The notes below the pieces were generated by a model. The model was given only the letters and a program-made list of their open reading frames with translations, searched no databases and had not been told where the DNA came from. 64,000 nt of DNA from Haematobia irritans. Its lineage: Eukaryota; Arthropoda; Insecta; Diptera; Muscidae. Within the stretch, counting starts at the first letter, position 1. The number at the start of each line of letters is the position of its first letter. Shown here piece after piece: positions 54,909 to 64,000 of the stretch. The DNA is taken from positions 53,138,066-53,202,065 of the forward strand of contig NC_134400.1 of the NCBI RefSeq assembly GCF_050003625.1, in the 5' to 3' direction. Made by a program: the position numbers and the translations under genes.

Positions 54909-55030
54909 GGTGGCCTAATATCCCACCACACTTGAAATTCGTAGTAGGTACTTATTACGATGATTTTATCCGCTATTAAAAAACACGTCCGTTCCGTTCG
55001 ACGGTTGAAATAAGAATCCCATCGAATTAC

Positions 55031-56230
55031 TTGGGTTGTGGTATCTTAGTACATACGCGGTATATATTAGACAAAACAGTTATGTATAGGTAAGTCTACA
55101 AATAATTACGAATCGATATGGACTTTTTGCACGATACGTAGAGGGCCAGAATTGAAATATGGGGGTCGCTTATATGGGGGCTATATACAATTATGAACTT
55201 GATATGGACCAATTTTTGTGTGATTGGGGATCGATTTATCTGAGGGCTATATATAACTATAGGCCGATATGGACCTAGTTAGGCATGACTGTAACTGACT
55301 CGGATGAAATTTGCTCCTCCAAGAGGCTCCAAAACCAAATCTCAGGATCGATTTATATGGGGGCTATATATGATTATGGACTGATATGGACCACTTTTGG
55401 CATGGTTGTTAAATATCATATACTACCACCACGTAACAAATTTCATCCAGATCGGATGAATTTTGCTTCTCCAAAAGGCATCGGAGGTCAAATCTTGGGA
55501 TCGGTTTATATGGGGGCTATATATAATTATGGACCGATTTCGACACATTTTTGCATGGGTTTTTGAGGCCATATATTAACACCACGTACCAAATTTCAAC
55601 TGAATCAGATGATTGTTGGTCTTCCAAGAGGCTCCGGAGGTCAAATCTGGTTATCGGTTTAAATGGGGGCTATATATAATTATGAACCGATATGGACCAA
55701 TTTTTGCATGGTCATTAGAGACCATATACTAACATCATGTAACAAATTTCAGCCTGATCGGATGAAATTTGCTTCTCTTAGAGGCTCCGGAGGTCAAATC
55801 GGGGGATCGGTTTATATGGGGGCTATATATAATTATGGACCGATGTGGACCAATTTCTGCGTGGTTGTTAGAGACCATATACTAACACCATGTACTAAAT
55901 TTCAGCCGGATCGGATGAAATTTGCTTCTCTTAGAGGACCCGCAAGCCAAATTTTGGGGTCCGTTTATATGGCGGCTATACGTAAAAGTGGACCGATATA
56001 GCCCATTTGCAATACCATCCGACCTACATCAACAACTACTTGTGCCAAGTTTCAAGTCGATAACTTGTTCCGTTCGGAAGTTAGCGTGATATCAACAGAC
56101 GGACGGACATGCTCAAATCGACTCAGAATTTCACCACGACCCAGAATATATGTACTTTATGGGGTCTTAGAGCAATACAAACGGAATGACAAAGTTAATA
56201 TACCCCCCATCCTATGGTGGAGGGTATAAA
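55031..56230 (-). mobile_element. DINE family A, main part of the copy split by the LOA LINE
   Basis: It continues from 49989: units with GGGGGCTATATATAATTATG, a short GGAC tract (56097) and core, ending CCTATGGTGGAGGGTATAAA. Confidence 0.8.
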
Positions 56231-56439
56231 AATTCATCCACGCTGGGATTTGAACTTGTGCCGTTTGACTTTTTCACTTCAATGGAAGTTCCTTTGAGAA
56301 GGTTTTGCAAATTATGATAAATTTTAAATAATACTTAGATCCAAAGATTTTAACCTTCCTTTAAGGATTTTGGTATTGATTCCGATCAAAAGATGGGACT
56401 TCTTTAAAATAAATACATTTTTCAGCGACCTATATCGCT
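56231..56439. repeat. Unassigned with a tRNA-like trace and short repeat
   Basis: About 56235-56260 in reverse gives AAGTTCAAATCCCAGCGTG, a possible B box. 56325-56410 holds a copy of the ATTTTGGTATTGATTCCGA repeat. Confidence 0.3.
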
Positions 56440-56450
56440 TTAAATCTAGG

Positions 56451-57685
56451 TTAGGTTAGGTTAAAGTGGCAGCCCGATGAAGATTCAGGCTCACTTAGAC
56501 TATTCACTCCATTGTGATACCACATTAACTAAAAGTACCTATTACATATGGGCACTTCTAGTTTTAATCGCTGAACCTTCTCGATTATTTTCTTCTGTTG
56601 AACCAACCAGATTGTTCCAAAAACATTAGCAGACTGCTTAAGTTAACGTTTTCCAGGTCCGCCAGTAATCTGAAGCTATATGCCCCTAAAATTTGCTTAC
56701 GCCTTACACAAAATGCAGGACACTCACGCAAGAGGTGTTTTATTGATTCCTTTTCCTCCGCATCATGACAGCTCATACAATAGTCATTATACTTCGCACC
56801 AATAGTTTTTGCAAAATCGCCTATCAGGCAGCGACCCGTTATAGCAGATATCAAGAGTGATATCTGGCATCTCGAGAACACTAGCATATCTAGTGTGCGG
56901 TTTAAGTTTAAATGGGGCCATATTTGCTTGGTGTCGTTACAACCCTTACAATTCTCCCATCGAACATTTGCCATCATGACAGCATTCTCACGCAGTAAGA
57001 GCTTGCAGGTAGCCAGAGGCATACCAACAGATTCTAGTTCCCCTGGAATATGTAAGGTAGTTCCTAGCCTTGCTAGCTCATCTGCTTCGCAGTTCCCCGG
57101 TATGTTCCTGTGGCCAGGCACCCATATTAGGTGAATATTGTGCTGATCAGCCATCTCATTGAGAGATTTGCGGCAGTCGATGGCCGTTTTCGAGTTGTGG
57201 AACACAGAGTCCTAGGATTTTATTGCAGGTTGACTGTCTGAGTATATATTAATGCCATATTGCTTGGAGCATTACTTCTCAGTCAATTCACCACTTCTCT
57301 TATTGCTAATATTTCAGCCTGAAAAACACTACAGTGATCAGGTAATCTTTTCTCTATTCGAAGTTCCAGATCTTTAGAATATACTCCGAAACCCACTTGG
57401 CCATCCAATTTGGAGCCATCAGTGTAGAAATCTATACATCTTTTATTCCCCGGGGTCCGTGTACACCACGCCTCACTGTTGGGAATTAGAGTCTCAAACT
57501 TTTTGTCGAAAAGTGGTCTCGCCAGAGTGTAATCCACTAAGTTAGGCACATCTGGCATAATTTTGAGGACCGAACTGTGACCGTAACTTTGTTCCGACCA
57601 CAGCGATAGCTCGCGCAACCGCACAGCCGTTGTTGCAGCTGACTGTTTGGCCAAAATGTCTAAAGGCAATAGATGCAGTATGACA
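56451..57685 (-). mobile_element. LOA LINE, 5'-truncated copy
   Basis: It starts (3' end) TTAGGTTAGGTTAAAGTGGC and is flanked by the duplication TTAAATCTAGG (56440-56450 and 57686-57696). It is 1.2 kb long, covering the last third of ORF2 and the full 3' UTR. This is a typical incomplete reverse transcription product. Confidence 0.9.
56585..57669 (-). pseudogene. LOA LINE ORF2 C-terminal pseudogene
   Basis: 57669 to 57283 encodes LPLDILAKQSAATTAVRLRE through RNase H DFYTDGSKLDGQVGFGVYSK. A frameshift near 57265 and a TAG at KSLDS (about 57213) break it. 57205 to 56585 encodes the rest: NCEADELARLGTTL, the Cys cluster YNDYCMSCHDAEEKESIKHL and the end MFLEQSGWFN. The RT and endonuclease are absent by 5' truncation, so it was never functional. 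Confidence 0.85.
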
Positions 57686-57696
57686 TTAAATCTAGG

Positions 57697-58063
57697 ATAA
57701 ATAAAATGAAAATTATGATATAGATCTCATTTATCGAATTTTCAATTCCTTTATATTAATAAAGCAATTCACATACAAACAAATGTCATTTAAAAATCCA
57801 AATTATAACGGATATTTCAAAGTAAAAATTGTTTTTTAGTTCCAAAAAAAAACTTTAAACCAAAGATACCAAATCCTCAAACTAAGTCTTAGCCTATATT
57901 TGAAGCGTTTTTATCTTAATTCTAAAGATTCAATATTTCAGTTAATTTAAGGACGATTTCTTTACATCAAAAACGTGTTTCTTTACTTAAAAAAAAAAAT
58001 TCCTTAGTTCAAAGACATGCGTCCCTCCCAAATTTCCAAAATTTGTGTCCTAAATTTAATAAA
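57697..58063. other. Unassigned AT-rich sequence
   Basis: No frame or clear repeat. Loosely similar short words to the CAAAGAT... repeats at 31580 and 56330. Confidence 0.35.
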
Positions 58064-58307
58064 AACAAGTATATACGGCCGTAAGTTCGGCCAGGCCGAA
58101 GCTTATGTACCCTCCACCATGGATTGCGTAGAAACGTCTACTGAAGCCGATGGCAAGGTATCATAAAACTTCCTGACAACGTAATATATACCACAAAAGG
58201 GCCGATTAAATACGTATATAATTAAGTTTAAAGTTTCTATAGAAATAAAATTTTGACAACATTTTATATAGAAGTAAAATTTTGACAAAATTTTCTATAG
58301 AAATAAA

Positions 58308-59186
58308 GGAGTTAGCATAAAGGAGTTAGCATAAAGGGCCCAAAATTGAGTTATCTCTCCCAGCCAGATCTATACTAAAGGCTGTGGAAAGGTTCATTCG
58401 CCCGAACCGAAACATGTACAGTCCAGGCGTGTATAGATTTGTATCTGGCGTTTTCTTTTCAATGGCTCTATTAACCATGTTCCTTAATCTATATCTGTCC
58501 ATAAAGCTCGAATAATAATTGTATAATTAGATATAATGCATTTGGACGTCAATTGCCTGTTTCGGTATCAGGCTAACATGTAATATAATAAGCAACGATG
58601 AGCCCGTCGTATAACTAGGAAAAACACGACTAATGTACGTGTTAGAATTGTTGTTGTTTCCTGGAAACCAGTTTCTGTTAATTGTCATATGTTGTAGTTG
58701 ACTGTAGAAACAATAAGCATTGTTCGACTGTTCACCACTTAGGTGAATTCTAACAAATAAGCTTTCTAAAAATAAATTTCGTGTTGTTGCATTACTATGT
58801 AACAAAACGAAATAAAAATAAGATTAAGGGACTTGTAAGTTATATGAAAAGATGATGTACAGTGGGAGAAAAGATGATTCAATTTGTAAGAGGAAATTTC
58901 CCAAATGTTTTCTCCATAAGGAGTTAGCATAAAGGGCCCAAAATTGAGTTATCTCTCCCAGCCAGATCTATACTAAAGGCTGTGGAAAGGTTCATTCGCC
59001 CGAACCGAAACATGTACAGTCCAGGCGTGTATAGATTTGTATCTGGCGTTTTCTTTTCAATGGCTCTATTAACCATGTTCCTTAATCTATATCTGTCCAT
59101 AAAGCTCGAATAATAATTGTATAATTAGATATAATGCATTTGGACGTCAATTGCCTGTTTCGGTATCAGGCTAACATGTAATATAA
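58308..59186. mobile_element. LTR-like element: 267-bp direct repeats around 331 bp
   Basis: 58322-58588 and 58920-59186 look identical (GGAGTTAGCATAAAGGGCCC ... GGCTAACATGTAATATAA). The 331-bp middle has no frame, no clear primer-binding site and no polypurine tract. GAAATAAA occurs on both outer sides, but it is also part of every minisatellite unit here. The left repeat begins with an extra GGAGTTAGCATAAA. It may be a TRIM-type miniature LTR element or a Penelope-like tandem repeat. Confidence 0.55.
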
Positions 59187-59189
59187 GAA

Positions 59190-59400
59190 ATAAAATTTGG
59201 AAAAAATTTTCTATAGAAATAAAATTTTGACAAAATTTTCTATAGAAATAAAATTTTGTCAAAATTTTCTATAGAAATAAAATTTTGACAAAATTTTCTA
59301 TAGAAATAAAATTTTGACAAAATTTTCTATAGAAATAAAATTTTGACAAAATTTTCTATAGAAATAACATTTTGACAATGTTTTCTATAAAAATAAAATT
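59190..59400. repeat. 29-bp minisatellite, clean copies
   Basis: Seven nearly identical units with TTTTCTATAGAAATAAAATT spaced exactly 29 bp. Confidence 0.9.
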
Positions 59401-60091
59401 TTGGTAGATTATTTTTGGCTCGAGTGACACCACGATTGTGAACCGATATGGACCAATTTTTGTGTGATTGGGGATCGGCTATATATAACTATAGACCGAT
59501 ATGGACCAATTTCGGCATGGTTATTAGCGGTCTTATACTAACACCACGTTGCAAATTTCAACCGGATCGGATGAATTTTGCTCCTCCAGGAGGCTCCGGA
59601 GATCAAATCTGGGGAACGGTTTATATGGGGGCTATATATAATTATGGACCGATATGAACCAATTCTTGCGTGTTTGTTAGAAACCACATTCTAACACCAT
59701 GTTCCAAAATTCAACCGGATCGGATGAATTTTACTCCTCCAAGAGGCTCCGGAGGACAAATCTGGGGATCGATTTATATGGGGGCTATATATAATTAAGG
59801 ACCGATATGGACCAATTCTTGCATGGTTGTTAGAGACCATATACTAACACCAGGTAACAAAATTCAATCGGATCGGATGAATTTTGCTCCTCTAAGAGGC
59901 TCCGGAGGTCAAATCTGGGGATCGGCTTATATGGGGGGTATATATAATTATGGGTCGATGTGGACCAATTTTTGCATGGTCATTAAAGAACATATACCAA
60001 CACCATGTACCAAATTTCAGCCGGATCGGATGAAATTTGCATCTCTTAGAGGCTCCGCAAGCCAAATCGGGGGATCGGTTTATATGGGGGC

Positions 60092-61016
60092 CATTAGCGT
60101 AGCTAGACAATTTTCCTAGGGGGGGCTATAGCCCCCCTAGCTAAAATTTAATAGACTAAAAATGAATAAAAAAATCAGACATCAAGATAACTAGACAATA
60201 AAAATTTGGGTGTTGTTCTAATGGCACAACTTTAAAAGCACTTCCAAAAATGTCCTCACAAAGAAGTTAATAATAAAAACTTCCTGTGTAGTTAAAATAC
60301 ACAGGAAGTTTTTTTTTAATTCCGGACTTTATTGTTCTTTTTTTCATATTTTAATGGGAAATTTTTGTTGTTTTTTTTTTTTTTAAATAGGTTAAAAATA
60401 ATTATTTTATTAATTCTTTTTAACCTATGTGAAAAAAAACCAAAAATTTTAGAATGCTAAATCCATTATAGAAAAATCGAAAATTTTTGAAAATATTCCT
60501 GGGCAAACGTTTCAGAAATGTTGAAATGGTAGACATCTGTCCTATGACAAGTTCATATTACAATCATCGCTTCTCCGCCAATTTTGCACTCCCCCCAGAC
60601 CCAAAAAGAACTTTTTCACAAATTTTTTGGCTTTTTTGCAGCATCATTAATATATAAATTTATGAAAGAATAGTTTTAATATCATTACTATTTTTTGAAT
60701 TAAGTTGACTAAAAATCAGACTAATAAAGGAGCTTTAGTTATTAAACTAAACATAAATTTAGGAACTTAAATCATACGTTCAATCACAGTTTTATTTTAT
60801 AAATTTCAGACTTCAAGAAATAAAACTGTATATTGCCATCGGCAACTGCTAACACAACCCAAGTAATTTGATTTTGCATGAAAGTCTTTAGTTTATATAT
60901 ATTTAATTTTATATAAAAACAATTGAAAATCGTAAATAGGTTTTAAAATTCTGGGGGGGCTAAAATTTTTCTGGGGGGGTCTAAGCCCCCTCCCCAGAGG
61001 CCTTCCTACGCTTATG
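60092..61016. mobile_element. hAT-like non-autonomous element with 8-bp duplication
   Basis: Duplicated ATGGGGGC at 60084-60091 and 61017-61024. Ends CATTAGCGTAG and, inverted, CATAAGCGTAGG. Subterminal G/C palindromes lie near both ends (GGGGGGGCTATAGCCCCCC and GGGGGGGTCTAAGCCCCC). 8-bp duplication and CA-type ends fit hAT. It contains a family C MITE (60190-60640) and a short DINE A scrap (about 60835-60900). Confidence 0.75.
60190..60640. mobile_element. Family C MITE inside the hAT-like element
   Basis: GGCACAACTTTAAAAGCACT, TTTTAATGGGAAATTTTTG and AAATGGTAGACATCTGTCC match the copy at 49002-49586. The ends are eroded. Confidence 0.6.
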
Positions 61017-61456
61017 ATGGGGGCTATATATAATTATGGACCGATGTGAACCAATTTCTGCATGGTTGTTAGAGACCCTATACTAACATCATGTACTAAA
61101 TTTCAGCCGGATCGGATGAAATTTGCTTGTCTTAGAGCAATCACAAGCCAAATTTGGGGGTCTGTTTATATGGGGGCTATACGTAAAAGTGGACTGATAT
61201 GGCCCATTTGCAATACCATCCGACCTACATCAATAACAACTCTTTGTGCCAAGTTTCAAGTCGATAGCTTGTTTCGTTCGGAAGTTAGCGTGATTTCAAC
61301 AGACGGACGGACGGACGGACATGCTCAGATCGACTCAGAATTTCACCACGACCCAGAATATATATACTTTATGGGGTCTTAGAGCAATATTTCGATGTGT
61401 TACAAACGGAATGACAAAGTTAATATACCCCCATCCTATGGTGGAGGGTATAAAAA

Positions 61457-62936
61457 TTATGCTAGAACCAATTCACAAAACGACTGTTGGCTAGTGTAGT
61501 GAAGCAGTCGTGCTGAAATTTTGCACAAAGTCGTCTTTTGTCTGCAGGCAGGTTAAGTTCGAAGATGGGATATATCGCTCCAGGTTTTGATATAGTCCCC
61601 ATATAAACCGACCTTCTAATTTGAGGTCTTGGGCTTATAGAAAGTGTAGTTTTTATGCACTATGCCTGAAATTGGAAATCTAGAAGTATATTACGACCAT
61701 AATGAGGTGTGCCGAAAATGGTGAATATCGGTCCATGTTTTGATATAGCTCCCATATAGACCGATCTCCCGATTTTACTTCTTGGGCTTCTAGAATCCGT
61801 AGTTTGTACCCAATTTGCCTAAAATTGGAAATCTAGAGGTATTTTGGGACCATAAAGAGGTGTGCCGAAAATGGTGAGTATCGATCCATGTTTTGGTATA
61901 GACCCAAATATACCAATCTCCCGATTTTACTTCTTAATCAATAGTTTTTATCCAATTTGCCTGAAATTCGAAATCTAGAGGTTTTTAGGACCATATATCG
62001 GTGTACCGAGTTTATTGTGTATCGATACAGTTTAGCTTCTTATAAACCGGCCCTCCGATTTGAGATCTAGAATCTAGAACTACAATTATATGTGCTAAAT
62101 ATTGTGTATATTCGTCCATTTTCTTCGTATATCTCCCATAAGACAGATCTCCCGATTTAACTCCTTGGGTTTCTAGAAATCGTAATTTTTATCCGATTTG
62201 CCTGAAATTGTAAATATATTGGTATTTTAGACCCACAAAAAAGTATACATATAGGATTTACTTTTTATCAGTCCATTTGCTAAGGCCTCCATATAGACCG
62301 ATTTCACTACTTGAGGCTACAGAAAGTGCACTGATCATGAAAATTGCGTTATTTCAAAAAGGCGTTATTTCAAAAATTTCTTGCACACTTACAACATATG
62401 TTTATGAAAAAAAAATAGTTCTTATTAATCCAGAATCTGATCTAGTCTTCATAGGTAAAATCTTTAAATTTATCTTCGGGAAGTGTGCTGGTTGAACTGA
62501 TCTGCTTGGGAATAGAATATTTGTCATACCCCCCTGAAATTTTCAAAGAAAACTGTTATATTTGATTCATGGTGGTGCACAAAAAAAAATTCACGAAAAT
62601 TTTTCCAATTAATTAATTTAATTAATTTATTTATTTTAATTGAGTTTTAAAAAATATTCAATTAAAAATGTAATTGATTCAACAAATTTTTTAATTGAAA
62701 CAAAAATCAATCACAAAAATAATAGTATCAATTAATTTTTTAATTGGATCAATTAACTTTTTAATTAACCTTCAATTAATTTTTTAATTGATACTATCAT
62801 TTCTGTGATTGAAGACATTTCAATTAAAATTTAATTGGATCAATTAATTTCGTGATTGAATCTGAAAATTTTTTTTTTTTGTGTGGGTATTTAAAATTCG
62901 GCCTGGCCGAACTTACTTCTGTATATATTTGTTTTT
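61457..62936 (+). mobile_element. DINE family F, split by a fold-back MITE
   Basis: Units with GTTTTGATATAGCTCCCATA, GACCGATCTCCCGATTTTAC and GGAAATCTAGAGGTATTTT. The 3' subterminal repeat is cut: CATGGTGG before the MITE and GGGTATTTAAA after it. The hairpin TTCGGCCTGGCCGAA (about 62898) and TATATATTTGTTTT end follow. It shares the hairpin with family A but has different units. Confidence 0.65.
62578..62885. mobile_element. AATTAATT-rich fold-back MITE
   Basis: Ends CACAAAAAAAAATTCACG and, inverted, CACACAAAAAAAAAAAATT. The interior is built from TTAATTGATAC/ATCAATTAATTTTTTAATTG palindromes, so it could fold along most of its length. No coding capacity. Confidence 0.65.
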
Positions 62937-63325
62937 TGATCATCTTGAGTTGCATGCACACAAATAAATAATTCTTTTCTCCGAAACGAAACTTTAGACC
63001 AATGAAGATTTCTCCTATTGGTAAAAATGTGTCTTTAACTGCAAAAAATCTATGGTTATGGTTCCCGATTACCCTAAATAAATAGAAATTTGACTTCTGG
63101 CCGGATATTCATATTTCATCCAATATGGTATGCGATGTTAGTAAATGTTCTCCAACAATCATGCAGAAATTGGTCTATATCGTTCCATAGTTAGATATAG
63201 CCGCCATATAAACCGACAGCCCAAGATTTGACTTGTGAAGCCTCATGGAGGTACATCTGATGCGATTGAAATTCGGAAAATATGGGATTTGGATTTACTT
63301 ATACTTATTACGTGGCCGATTGTAC
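62937..63325. repeat. TIR-element fragment and DINE A unit fragment
   Basis: 62960-63000 resembles the end of the element at 27088 (ATTCTTTTCTCCGAAACG). 63095-63290 is a diverged family A unit (CATGCAGAAATTGGTCTATA, GCCGCCATATAAACCGACAG). Confidence 0.5.
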
Positions 63326-63470
63326 ACTGAAAAAACTATTGTCGTGAGGCCAAAGATTTCATGTCCTTAAAATACGAAAGTAAATTTCGCTTAGAATAGA
63401 AGACGCATTTCTCTGATATAAAGTTTTTTCCCTTGTCGATAAACTTTTGAATAAAGTTATTTTGTCCCTA
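63326..63470 (+). mobile_element. Short MITE (family E)
   Basis: CACTGAAAAAACTATTGTCG, AGGCCAAAGATTTCATGTCC and AGACGCATTTCTCTGATATA, the inverted partner of 9790-9953. Confidence 0.6.
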
Positions 63471-63482
63471 TAGTTGAGTGAT

Positions 63483-63578
63483 AAAACTAGAAGTGCCCAT
63501 ATGTAATAGATATTGTTAGTTAATGTGGTATCACAATGGACTGAATAGTCTAAGTGAACCTGAAACTAATCTAACCTA
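63483..63578 (+). mobile_element. LOA LINE 3' end fragment (96 bp)
   Basis: AACTAGAAGTGCCCATATGT, TAGTTAATGTGGTATCACAA and CTAACCTAAC match the 3' UTR and tail of the intact LINE (50115 to 49990 reversed). Since the CTAGAAGTGCCC part is LINE-specific, it is a severely 5'-truncated LINE and not a SINE. Confidence 0.8.
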
Positions 63579-64000
63579 ACATGGCTTTAATAATTCTGAA
63601 AAATTCTTCAAAACTAATGAAATCATCTTTAAAATTGTTGGCGTTTTGTATCTGCTTTATTTTAAAGACATTTTCCTTGAGGCATAGCATAATTTCTACG
63701 TGAAGTCGAGTCTGGAAATGTAAGTGCAATATTAAATTTATAATACTTTCAAAGCAATGTAACTTTTCGAAGACGATCGCTGCTACGAAGGGACAGGAAA
63801 TTTGGGCTTATTTAGGAAAATTCGATACACTGGCAGAAAAAGTTTCGTTAATATGATGAATTTCTACGTTGTATGAAAGAAATTCTGCATTAAAATCAGC
63901 TAACGTAGCATTTCGTTAAAACCTGGGCTGTGGAGTCGGAGTCTGAAGATTTTGCTGGAGTCGGAGTCGAAAAATTTTATTTCTATAGAAAATTTTTGCA
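63579..64000. repeat. Unassigned end of window with GGAGTC and minisatellite traces
   Basis: 63927-63971 has GGAGTCGGAGTC-type short repeats. 63975-64000 begins a 29-bp minisatellite unit. No gene is seen. Confidence 0.4.

Larger units (their letters stand above)
49990..55020 (-). mobile_element. Full-length LOA-type LINE with intact ORF1 and ORF2
   Basis: A 5.03-kb non-LTR retrotransposon flanked by the 10-bp target duplication ATCGAATTAC (49980-49989 and 55021-55030). It has a short 5' UTR (about 110 bp), ORF1, an overlapping ORF2 and a 3' UTR of about 140 bp. There is no poly-A; the 3' end on its coding strand is AACCTAACCTAACCTA. Related but damaged copies lie at 17124-21706, 56451-57685 and 63483-63578. 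With both ORFs open and a clean target duplication it looks recently inserted and perhaps still active. Confidence 0.9.
58064..61456 (-). mobile_element. DINE family A with three nested insertions
   Basis: Hairpin end at 58064-58140, the start of the minisatellite to 58307, an LTR-like duplicated element (58308-59186), minisatellite and units (59187-60091), a hAT-like element (60092-61016), then units, GGAC tract, core and the end ATGGTGGAGGGTATAAA. Confidence 0.75.

Noticed and set aside
58308..59186. Standard LTR retrotransposon
   Set aside because: No TG...CA ends, no clear primer-binding site or polypurine tract and no coding region. The apparent GAAATAAA duplication is also part of the local minisatellite.
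63483..63578. SINE fragment
   Set aside because: It includes CTAGAAGTGCCCATATG, which belongs to the LINE 3' UTR and not to the SINE body, so it is a truncated LINE.

Overview
This window looks like repeat-dense nuclear DNA of a higher fly. It is AT-rich and almost every recognisable piece is a transposable element. One mariner copy (47719-48994) is very close to Himar1 of the irritans subfamily, and the most abundant repeats are DINE-1/mini-me-type elements known from Diptera. Together these suggest a muscid such as the horn fly Haematobia irritans or a close relative. This is an inference from repeats only. I found no host protein-coding gene, tRNA gene or rRNA gene that I can support.

Layout. 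1-815 holds a reverse-strand LINE reverse transcriptase fragment. 1294-2227 is a DD41D mariner-like element, and 2600-5037 is a TA-flanked MITE split by a DINE-like element with a 153-bp tandem array. 5669-7350 holds a dubious exon, a broken mariner and DINE family B. 8376-9667 is a non-autonomous piggyBac-like element carrying a SINE. 10600-13170 is DINE B plus a MITE split by a defective DD37E Tc1-like element. 13173-14802 is featureless. 14803-17123 is DINE A cut by a piggyBac-like end. 17124-21706 is a decayed LOA-type LINE. 22143-23075 is a second DD41D element and 23480-24621 is DINE A. 25574-28697 is a second mariner containing a whole DINE B and a TIR element. 29165-30076 is a pogo-like TIR element carrying a SINE. 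31702-33973 is a head-to-head DD37E pair, one arm of which is intact. 33976-41454 is DINE A/B with a 1.4-kb TIR element. 41690-44190 is a degenerate 29-bp minisatellite. 44200-46268 holds Penelope-like and LINE remnants. 47328-47668 is a full-length tRNA-derived SINE, followed by the Himar1-like copy. 49990-55020 is a full-length LOA-type LINE with two intact ORFs, inserted in DINE A. The rest is a truncated LOA copy, nested DINE A (with an LTR-like duplication, a hAT-like element and a MITE), DINE family F, and small fragments.

How the parts relate. The intact LOA LINE and the SINE share their last 60-70 bases, including a terminal AACCT repeat. This is the classic signature of a SINE that borrows its partner LINE's reverse transcriptase. 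The DD37E transposase at 32827-33846 is the only uninterrupted DNA transposase here. It could act on the TIRs of the composite that contains it and of the defective copy at 11769-13021. DINE families A, B and F share one plan: a subterminal inverted repeat, a GTCY-type microsatellite core, tandem units of about 153 bp, a second subterminal repeat and a terminal hairpin. No autonomous Helentron is present. Nested insertions give a relative age order: DINE A and the MITEs are older hosts, while the LOA LINE, hAT-like, DD37E and TA-TIR elements are younger guests.
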